Below, one piece after another: positions 58,071 to 64,000 of a stretch of 64,000 nt of DNA; position 1 is the first letter of the stretch, and every line of letters starts with the position of its first letter. Below the pieces are notes generated by a model. That model saw only the letters and a list, made by a program, of their open reading frames with translations. It was not told the DNA's origin and did no database searches. The position numbers and the translations under genes were made by a program. Source of the stretch: Acidobacteriota bacterium (GTDB lineage: Bacteria; Acidobacteriota; Vicinamibacteria; Vicinamibacterales; CAVVIG01); the NCBI GenBank assembly GCA_003222395.1, contig QHWB01000053.1:119173-183172 (forward strand), given 5' to 3'.

Positions 58071-59471
58071 ATGTTCATCGCGAAAAAACACATCCGGCGC
58101 CGGACGTTTCTGAAGAGCGCGGGTTGCACGCTGGCGCTTCCGCTTCTCGACGCGATGATTCCCGCGAGCTCCGCGCTTGCCGAGACCGCGGCGGCACCGA
58201 GGCCGCGCTTCATGGGAATCTTCTTTCCGCACGGCATGGCGCCCGGCTACTGGGTGCCGGAGACCGTAGGCGCGCTCCCCGACAAGCTTCCGTACATCCT
58301 CGAAGGGCTCGGCAAGGTGCGCGAGCACACCACGGTGCTCAGCGGCTTGTGGTCCAAGTCTGCGGAGCCGCCTGAAGGGACGACCGGATCGGATCACTGG
58401 GTCGCTGCGGCGTACCTCACGGCGATCAAGCCTCGCAAGACCGCCGGATCCGACGCGACGGTCGGAAGCGCGACGATCGACCAAACGATCGCGGCGAAGA
58501 TCGGGACCGACACCCTGCTGCCCTCGCTGCAGCTCGCGGTCGAAGATCCGAACTCGAGCTCGAGCAACTGCGGCGAAGGCTACAGCTGCTCGTACACGAA
58601 CTCTATTTCGTGGATCGCGCTGCCGACCAAACCCGGTGAGGTTCAGCGTACCAGCCCGCTGCCGATGGAGCTGAATTCTCAGGTCGTCTTCGAGCGGCTG
58701 TTCGGCTCGGGATCGACGCCCGAGGTGCGCGCCGCGCGCATGCGCGAGAACCGCAGCATCCTCGACTCGGTGCTCGCGGAGCTCGCGAACCTGACGAAAG
58801 AGCTCGGCGCGTCGGATCGCCGCACCGTCACCCAGTACACCGACGAGATTCGCGAGATCGAGCGGCGCATTCAGTTGGCGGCGAAAGCGTCGGCGACGAT
58901 CCCTGAAATCGATCTGCCGCCGGGAATTCCTGACTCGTTCGACGAACACATCAAGCTCCAGTTCGATCTGGTCGCGCTCGCCTTCCGCGCCGACATCACG
59001 CGGGTCGCGACGCTGCTCGGCGCCCGCGATCTCACCGCGCGCGCGTACGTGTTCCCGAAGAGCGAGCTGTTCCCCAACGGCGGCGTCAGCCCCGGCTTCC
59101 ACGGCGCCTCGCATCACCAGGAAGATCCGGTGCAGGTGAAGCGCTACGCCGACATCAACCGGTATCACGTCTCGACGCTCGCGTATTTCGCCGAAAAGCT
59201 GAAGTCGATTCCAGACGGCGACGGCACGCTGCTCGATCGCTCGCTCGTCATGTACGGCACGAACATGGGGAATTCGAATCAGCATCAGCACTTCGACGTG
59301 CCGCACATCTTCGTCGGCGGCGCGAACGGACAGCTGAAAGGCAACCGCCACATCGCCTGCGAGCGGAAGACCGTGCCCACCGGGAACGTGCTGCTCAGCG
59401 TCCTCGATCTGTTCGGCATTCATCAGGACGTTCAGGGCGACAGCACCGGCAGGCTCGCACAGCTCGCGTAG
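58071..59471 (+). CDS. DUF1552 family Tat-exported protein
   Basis: 466 residues; starts 5 bases after the previous stop with GGGAG upstream. Tat-type start (HIRRRTFLKSAGCTLALPLLDAM), then RFMGIFFPHGMAPGYWVPE, GSDHWVAAAYLTAIKP, LQLAVEDPN, IQLAAK, SPGFHGASHHQEDP and LLDRSLVMYGTNMGNSNQHQHFDVPHIFVGG. The family is always linked with DUF1592-type proteins. The histidines resemble those of DUF1501/sulfatase-like proteins, but the activity is unknown. Confidence 0.93.
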   Translation: MFIAKKHIRRRTFLKSAGCTLALPLLDAMIPASSALAETAAAPRPRFMGIFFPHGMAPGYWVPETVGALPDKLPYILEGLGKVREHTTVLSGLWSKSAEPPEGTTGSDHWVAAAYLTAIKPRKTAGSDATVGSATIDQTIAAKIGTDTLLPSLQLAVEDPNSSSSNCGEGYSCSYTNSISWIALPTKPGEVQRTSPLPMELNSQVVFERLFGSGSTPEVRAARMRENRSILDSVLAELANLTKELGASDRRTVTQYTDEIREIERRIQLAAKASATIPEIDLPPGIPDSFDEHIKLQFDLVALAFRADITRVATLLGARDLTARAYVFPKSELFPNGGVSPGFHGASHHQEDPVQVKRYADINRYHVSTLAYFAEKLKSIPDGDGTLLDRSLVMYGTNMGNSNQHQHFDVPHIFVGGANGQLKGNRHIACERKTVPTGNVLLSVLDLFGIHQDVQGDSTGRLAQLA

Positions 59472-59479
59472 GTGGGACG

Positions 59480-61330
59480 ATGGACATGGCAGGTCTGAAG
59501 GCGTGCGCTACGACGATGATGATTCTTGTCGCCTCGATCGCTTCCGGCGCGACGAAGAGTCCCGTCGCCGATGCGGTCATGAACGGCGACAAGACCGCGC
59601 TGCGCACCCTGCTGCAACAGAAAGCCGACGTGAACGCGCCGCAGGTCGACGGCGCGACGGCGCTGCACTGGGCCGTGTATCGCGGCGACGTCGACGCGGT
59701 GAATCAGCTCGTCCGCGCAGGCGCGACGATCGACGCCGCGAATCGCGAAGGCATCACGCCGCTCGCGATGGCCTCGTTGTACGGGCAGGCCGCGATCATC
59801 GAGGCGCTGCTCGACGCAGGCGGCAACGCAAAGCAGGTGACCGCCAACGGCGAAACGCTGGTGATGTTCGCGGCGCGGAACGGCAACCCGGCGGCGATCA
59901 AGCTGCTCGCAGGAGCGGGCGTCGACGTCAACGCGAAGGAACGCCTGCGCGGCACGACGGCGCTGATGTGGGCCGTCGAACAGCGCCACGCGCCGGCGGT
60001 CAAGATGCTCGTCGAGCTCGGCGCGGATGTGGGCGCGCGCAGCGGTCCTGCGGGTCTGCCGCGCAACTACATGGCGCCGCGCGTCGATACCACGGCTGTC
60101 GAAGCGGCTGCCCGCCGACACGCTGCGGCTGCCGCGGCCGGACGCACGTACAACGAGCAGCTGGAATGGGAGGCGGCCCACGGCGTGAAGATTTCCCTGG
60201 GATTCCGCGGCACGCTCAATGCCGACGGCACTCCCGCTCGGGTCGACAACGCACGCCGTCCATTCGGGCAGCCGGCGGCGCCGGCACCCGCACCAGCCGC
60301 GGCCCCGCCGCCTGATGATGCCGCAGACGATGCGGACGTCATCGTCGCGGGACTCGTCGGCGCAGGCGGCGGCGGTCTGACGCCGCTGATTTTCGCGGCC
60401 CGTGAAGGCGACCTCGAGTCGGCAAAGTACCTCATCGCGGGCGGCGCCGACGTGAACCAGACGTCCGAGTACGGCTGGACGCCGTTGCTCACGGCGACGA
60501 ACAACCGGCACTACAAGCTTGGCGCGTATCTCATCGAACACGGCGCCGACGCGAACCTCGCGAACAAGGGTGGTTGGACGCCGCTGTACCTCGCCACCGA
60601 CAACCGCAACATCGAGGGCGGCGACTATCCGGTTCCGAAGCCGGACATGGACCATCTCGAGTTCATCACGGTGCTCCTCGATCACGGCGCCGACCCGGAC
60701 CGCCGCGCCCGGGACAACACGCTGACGCGCACCATCTTCACCATGCAGTGGTTCTACGAGAACGGCGCGACGCCGTTCATCCGCGCCGCGCAGTCGAGCG
60801 ACGTCGAGCTGATGCAGCTGCTGCTCGATTACGGCGCCGATCCGTTCATCGCCACTGAAAACGGCGACACGGCGCTCACCGCGTCTGCGGGCATCGGATG
60901 GGTCGAAGGCGTCACCTACGAGCGATCGCCAGGAGACAACGTCGACGCCGTGCGCATGATGCTCGATCTCGGCCTCGATCCGAACGCCTCGAACAAGGAA
61001 GGGCGAACCGCGCTGATGGGCGCCGCGCTCAAAGGGCGCAACGAAGTGGTGCAGATGCTCGTCGACCGCGGCGCGAAGCTGGACACCCGCGACGGCGGCA
61101 GCCGCGACACCGACAACAGCGTGTCGGCCATCGCCGGCCACCGATGGCAGGCGATCGATTACGCGGACGGCCTCGTCCGCGTCGGCGTCCAGTCGGCGAT
61201 TACACGCCCCGAGACGGCCTCGCTGATCCGCAAGATGATGACGGATCGCGGCCTCGAAGTCCCGCCGGCCAATCGCGTCATGGAATCGATCTGCGTCGTC
61301 TCGATCTGCCAGGAACGGGTCTGGAAGTAA
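59480..61330 (+). CDS. Exported ankyrin-repeat protein
   Basis: 616 residues, third gene of the DUF1592-DUF1552-ankyrin operon. About ten ankyrin units are visible (DGATALHWAVYRGDVDAVNQLVRAGA, EGITPLAMASLYGQAAIIEALLDAGG, YGWTPLLTATNNRHYKLGAYLIEHGAD, EGRTALMGAALKGRNEVVQMLVDRGA). A Pro/Ala linker splits them at about 265-295. Ankyrin stacks bind proteins, and the target may be one of the operon partners. The N-terminus MAGLKACATT is encoded by a REP unit, ahead of the signal segment. Confidence 0.92.
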   Translation: MDMAGLKACATTMMILVASIASGATKSPVADAVMNGDKTALRTLLQQKADVNAPQVDGATALHWAVYRGDVDAVNQLVRAGATIDAANREGITPLAMASLYGQAAIIEALLDAGGNAKQVTANGETLVMFAARNGNPAAIKLLAGAGVDVNAKERLRGTTALMWAVEQRHAPAVKMLVELGADVGARSGPAGLPRNYMAPRVDTTAVEAAARRHAAAAAAGRTYNEQLEWEAAHGVKISLGFRGTLNADGTPARVDNARRPFGQPAAPAPAPAAAPPPDDAADDADVIVAGLVGAGGGGLTPLIFAAREGDLESAKYLIAGGADVNQTSEYGWTPLLTATNNRHYKLGAYLIEHGADANLANKGGWTPLYLATDNRNIEGGDYPVPKPDMDHLEFITVLLDHGADPDRRARDNTLTRTIFTMQWFYENGATPFIRAAQSSDVELMQLLLDYGADPFIATENGDTALTASAGIGWVEGVTYERSPGDNVDAVRMMLDLGLDPNASNKEGRTALMGAALKGRNEVVQMLVDRGAKLDTRDGGSRDTDNSVSAIAGHRWQAIDYADGLVRVGVQSAITRPETASLIRKMMTDRGLEVPPANRVMESICVVSICQERVWK

Positions 61331-61399
61331 TCGCTCCCGCGACCGGCGCGGCGCAATCCGATCCATCGAGGTAGACGTCCGCCGGTTCTGCCGGAAGCG

Positions 61400-61560
61400 G
61401 CGCGTCAAGCCAGTATCCGAGGCATCGTGATTGTCGAGATCACCATCGGGATCGATGGCGGCATCACCGATGCGCATGTGGTACGCAGCATCCCGTTGCT
61501 CGATGCAGCGGCGCTCCAGTGCGCGCGCCAGTGGCGTTATCAGCCGGTGTCAATGATCGA
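61400..61560 (+). pseudogene. TonB C-terminal domain remnant
   Basis: One frame reads ASIRGIVIVEITIGIDGGITDAHVVRSIPLLDAAALQCARQWRYQPV, the core of the TonB_C domain (VxVxIxIxxDGxVxxAxVxxS...LDxAAxxAxRxWxYxP). No membrane anchor or Pro-rich region precedes it. The frame runs into repeat copy B some 60 bases later. It is a relic of a TonB energy transducer. Confidence 0.65.
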
Positions 61561-61616
61561 ACGCCCGCCCCGACGCCTTGAGCGAGCCGCAGCGGCGGCG
61601 AGACCGCGTGCGGGCA

Positions 61617-61950
61617 ACCCTCGCTCTGGCGCACCGTTCGACCGTCCGAACAACACACGACGCCAGCAGCGTCATTTCAATGGCTTGCCCACGTACGCGG
61701 CCGCAGGCTTGCGGCCGCGTCTGGAGGCTGGCGTCGTGTGTTGTGGGCGATCGTGGGTTGACGGACGGCTCAAGGTGCGCCAGATCGAGGGCGGCCTGCA
61801 CGCTCGGACCACCTCTCCGAGTACAGCCACCTCGGCGACGCCGAGCGTCGTGGAGCGGCGGCGCGTCGCGCGCCTTCGAGCCGTCGGTCGACACACGATC
61901 GGTCACAACACGCGCCGTCAGCCACCTCACGCGACCGCAATTGCGGTCGC
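61617..61950. repeat. Structured ~335-bp element, copy B
   Basis: Homologous to 49376-49710. The outer stem (CAACACACGACGCCAG and complement), the inner NotI-type hairpin (ACGCGGCCGCA/TGCGGCCGCGT) and the TGACGGACGGCTCAAGG arm pair are all kept. The last hairpin is here a perfect 20-base palindrome (GCGACCGC-AATT-GCGGTCGC, 61931-61950). The region between the second arm pair has drifted most. Confidence 0.75.
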
Positions 61951-62035
61951 GTACGTGCGTACGCGTTGAAGATGAAGATAATGATGCTGACGGCGCGTGT
62001 TGTTCCGACGGCGCGCGGCGCGCCAAGCGCCGTCG
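61905..62035. repeat. Further inverted repeats extending copy B
   Basis: ACAACACGCGCCGTCAG (61905-61921) pairs perfectly with CTGACGGCGCGTGTTGT (61987-62003), enclosing the 20-base palindrome. Then CGACGGCGC (62006-62014) pairs with GCGCCGTCG (62027-62035). Copy A has the left arm but not the right one, so the extension is specific to this copy. Confidence 0.75.
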
Positions 62036-62680
62036 CTCCACGACGCGGCTCGGATCGCTGCACTATGCACCTCAACGCAAGTGCCCTCTGGCGCCCTCCG
62101 GGATTAGGGCCGGATTAGGGCACAAGCGTCGGAATCCCGAAGGTCCCGAGCAGACATACGATCAGACATGCGGCGATTGCGCGGACACCGCAGTGTCGTA
62201 CTCGACTGTCGGAGCGGCTCAGGGTCACGCAGTGTGTTGTTACGAATTCGGATTGTTCGAAACCGAAGATCGCCTTTGCGCGGATGGCGATTGGCGGGCT
62301 CGGCGAGAGCGCTGATGGCACACGTCTCGCACCGCTCAGAATCCAACTTACGCCCATTGCGGCAGATGGAGCATCTGAGCGCCCCGATGATTACGCTTTT
62401 CGCGTTCCTTGTACGAATTCGGGAATTCAGCATTCTCTCGACGTCGGTCGTCATCGCGCTCTCGCTCGTGTGCGTCCCCACGATTGCCCTGAGTTTGCGG
62501 AGCGAGTTTCGGCGCAATCGGTAGTCTTGAACCGACTCCGAGCGCGAGGGGATGCCTAGCGGGTCCGGCCGCACCCGAACGCCTGCCAGTCACTCCGTCG
62601 ATCGACGATCGATCGCAGGCGCATACCGCAGCGCCTCGCCCACCGAGTCTCTATCCAATAGCTAGCGCCAATCTGCCGCA
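62036..62680. other. No recognisable gene
   Basis: About 645 bases after repeat copy B. Several short open frames on both strands (up to 156 codons) are Arg/Ser-rich and overlap each other. None has a ribosome-binding site or domain. Two nearly identical nonamers (GGGATTAGGG, GGATTAGGG) lie at 62099-62120. I see no RNA gene. Confidence 0.5.
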
Positions 62681-63100
62681 TCAAGCCAAGCGAGTCCGAG
62701 CTGACGTCCACATCTCGACGATCCGGTCGTTGACGATGACGAAGATGTCCGTGCCGGCGACGGTCACGGCGCGTCTGGTCGCCGGGATTCCTTTGAAGTC
62801 GCGTTGGTGCGTGCCGCGGGCGGTCCAGCGCGCCCCGCCCTTATCCCCTTCGGCGACGAGATCGTCGACGGTGTAGGTCAGATCCGGGAAGCTGTTTCGG
62901 AATTCAATCAACATCTGCATGGCGTCCTGAATGCCACCCGTGCCACCGGCAGCATCGGATGGTGAACCACCAGCCCGCGATCGATGATCTGCCTGTCCGC
63001 CGCCTGGCTTTGCTGGTTGAACACCTTCTCGAAGAATCGATGAACGATCGTCTTTCGCGCCAAATCCGGAATCCTAAATCCGCAACCCTCAACCCGCAAT
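62681..63100 (-). pseudogene. SnoaL-like/ester-cyclase family gene with a frameshift
   Basis: The minus strand first reads KTIVHRFFEKVFNQQSQAADRQIIDRGLVVHH, a SnoaL_2 N-terminus. Near 62960 the frame shifts, and then DAAGGTGGIQDAMQMLIEFRNSFPDLTYTVDDLVAEGDKGGARWTARGTHQ plus GIPATRRAVTVAGTDIFVIVNDRIVEMW follows to a stop at 62681. Together they make the normal 125-135 residue fold used by cyclases and isomerases. The upstream flank is ATCCGCAA-type simple repeat. Confidence 0.6.
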
Positions 63101-63190
63101 CACGCATTGCCTCATTGCTCTGGTTGACAAGCAGCGAGGTGCAGGCATAAACATCGCTCGTCTCGTCCGCACGAGGAAGGGGGACAGCGA

Positions 63191-64000
63191 ATGCGAACTG
63201 CGTTTGTCGTCGCGCTTCTGATCGCCGCACCCGTCACTGCCGCCTTCGCCCAATTCGACTCCGGCCAAATCTCAGGCTTCGTTCGCGACGCGCAGCAGGG
63301 CGCGCTGCCCGGCGCAACCGTCACCGTCGTGAACGAAGCGACGGGCAACAAGCGAAGCACCGTGACCAATTCGAATGGCTTCTACGTGTTGCCGGACATG
63401 CCGGTCGGCAGCTACGCAGTCACGGTCGAACTGTCAGGCTTCAAGAAATTCATGAGGACCGGCATTCGGCTCACCGCGACGAGTCAAATCGCCGTCGACG
63501 CGGAGCTCGAGCTCGGCAGCCTCGAGGAAACGATCACCGTGACCGCCGGCGCCAGTCTGGTTCAGACGACGACGGCGCAGGTCGCGCGCACGATCGAGAC
63601 GCGCCAGATTCAGGAGCTCACGCTGAACGGGCGCAACCCGATCTACCTCGCGTCGCTGAAGCCTGGCGTGCGCGGCGGCACCATCGGCACGTTCGATCCC
63701 GACAGTGTGTCGAACGGCAGCTTCAGCATCAACGGCTCGCGCGCCGACGAATACCTCGTGACGATTGACGGCGCCGTCGCGACGCGGACGCGCTCCTCGG
63801 GATCGATGCTCGGCGCGCAGGACGTCGACACGGTCGAAGAGGTGCAGGTCCTCACCGCAAATTACCGGGCGGAGTACGGCCGCTCCTCGGCGGGTCAGAT
63901 TCGGTTCGTCACCAAGAGCGGCACGCAGCAGTTCCACGGCGACGGCCTCGAGAACTACCGCAACGCCGCGCTCGACGCGAACCAGTGGCAGCGGAATCGC
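63191..64000 (+). CDS. TonB-dependent receptor, N-terminal part (runs off the window)
   Basis: From ATG 63191, with AAGGGGG upstream, the frame stays open to the last base (270 codons). A signal peptide (VVALLIAAPVTAAFAQ) is followed by a CarboxypepD_reg domain (GQISGFVRDAQQGALPGATVTVVNEATGNKR...GFYVLPDMPVGSYAV) and the plug (ARTIETRQIQELTLNGRNPIYLASLKPGVRGG, FSINGSRADEYLVTIDGAV, EVQVLTANYRAEYGRSSAGQIRFVTKSGTQQFHG). It is the oar/OmpA-related TonB type of Acidobacteriota and a distant paralogue of 41423-44548. The barrel is outside the window. Confidence 0.92.
   Translation, partial: MRTAFVVALLIAAPVTAAFAQFDSGQISGFVRDAQQGALPGATVTVVNEATGNKRSTVTNSNGFYVLPDMPVGSYAVTVELSGFKKFMRTGIRLTATSQIAVDAELELGSLEETITVTAGASLVQTTTAQVARTIETRQIQELTLNGRNPIYLASLKPGVRGGTIGTFDPDSVSNGSFSINGSRADEYLVTIDGAVATRTRSSGSMLGAQDVDTVEEVQVLTANYRAEYGRSSAGQIRFVTKSGTQQFHGDGLENYRNAALDANQWQRNR

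Noticed and set aside
62104..62593. Several overlapping small ORFs on both strands
   Set aside because: No ribosome-binding sites, no recognisable domains and mutually overlapping; treated as non-coding.
1..64000. tRNA, rRNA, riboswitch or complete insertion sequence
   Set aside because: No cloverleaf, rRNA segment, known riboswitch core or transposase gene was recognised by eye.

Overview
The window looks like chromosomal DNA from a soil Acidobacteriota of the Vicinamibacteria type. This is inferred from gene content, since no rRNA or tRNA gene is visible. The support is: high GC throughout; long carboxypeptidase-regulatory/TonB receptors; quinoprotein alcohol dehydrogenases paired with di-heme cytochromes; a DUF1592-DUF1552-ankyrin operon; DUF6152 proteins; many exported proteins; and dispersed REP-like palindromes.

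Layout. 1-10.5 kb: end of a BNR/VPS10-type exported protein, a CotH-like exported protein, an MDR oxidoreductase, an acetyltransferase coupled to an S8 protease with a C-terminal NIVWGT array, a TolB-like propeller, an M28/PDZ peptidase and a secreted unknown. 10.5-21 kb: SYLF protein, ParB-like protein, S10 carboxypeptidase, S51 peptidase, DinB, cyclophilin, a frameshifted rsgA and a MetE-like methyltransferase, mixed with gene remnants (DNA ligase, sigma factor, M20 hydrolase, oxidoreductase). 21-30 kb: a minus-strand aromatic catabolic cluster. It has a dicarboxylate symporter, an AAHS transporter, a fused LigB-LigA ring-cleavage dioxygenase, LigK, LigJ, LigC and a DUF6282 protein, with a divergent exported class II aldolase. 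Together these encode most of the protocatechuate/gallate 4,5-cleavage route towards pyruvate and oxaloacetate.

30-49 kb: exported oxidative and unknown-function genes. These are a heme/propeller protein, two DUF6152 genes each next to a member of a four-copy exported family, two PQQ dehydrogenases each with a di-heme cytochrome c, an aldo-keto reductase plus LarA pair, a large TonB receptor and more cytochromes. 49-55 kb: a structured repeat, an orphan ORF, a cobalt-type nitrile hydratase operon headed by two cytochromes, and a Tat-exported ThDP enzyme. 55-64 kb: the DUF1592-DUF1552-ankyrin operon, a TonB-domain remnant, a second copy of the structured repeat, a broken SnoaL gene and the start of another TonB receptor.

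The unifying theme is periplasmic oxidation with c-type cytochromes, degradation of proteins and aromatics, and heavy colonisation by small palindromic repeats. Several repeats run into coding sequence and supply signal-peptide or tail residues. At least eight loci look broken or internally deleted. The most unusual signals are the ~335-bp multi-hairpin element present twice and the NIVWGT array on the S8 protease.
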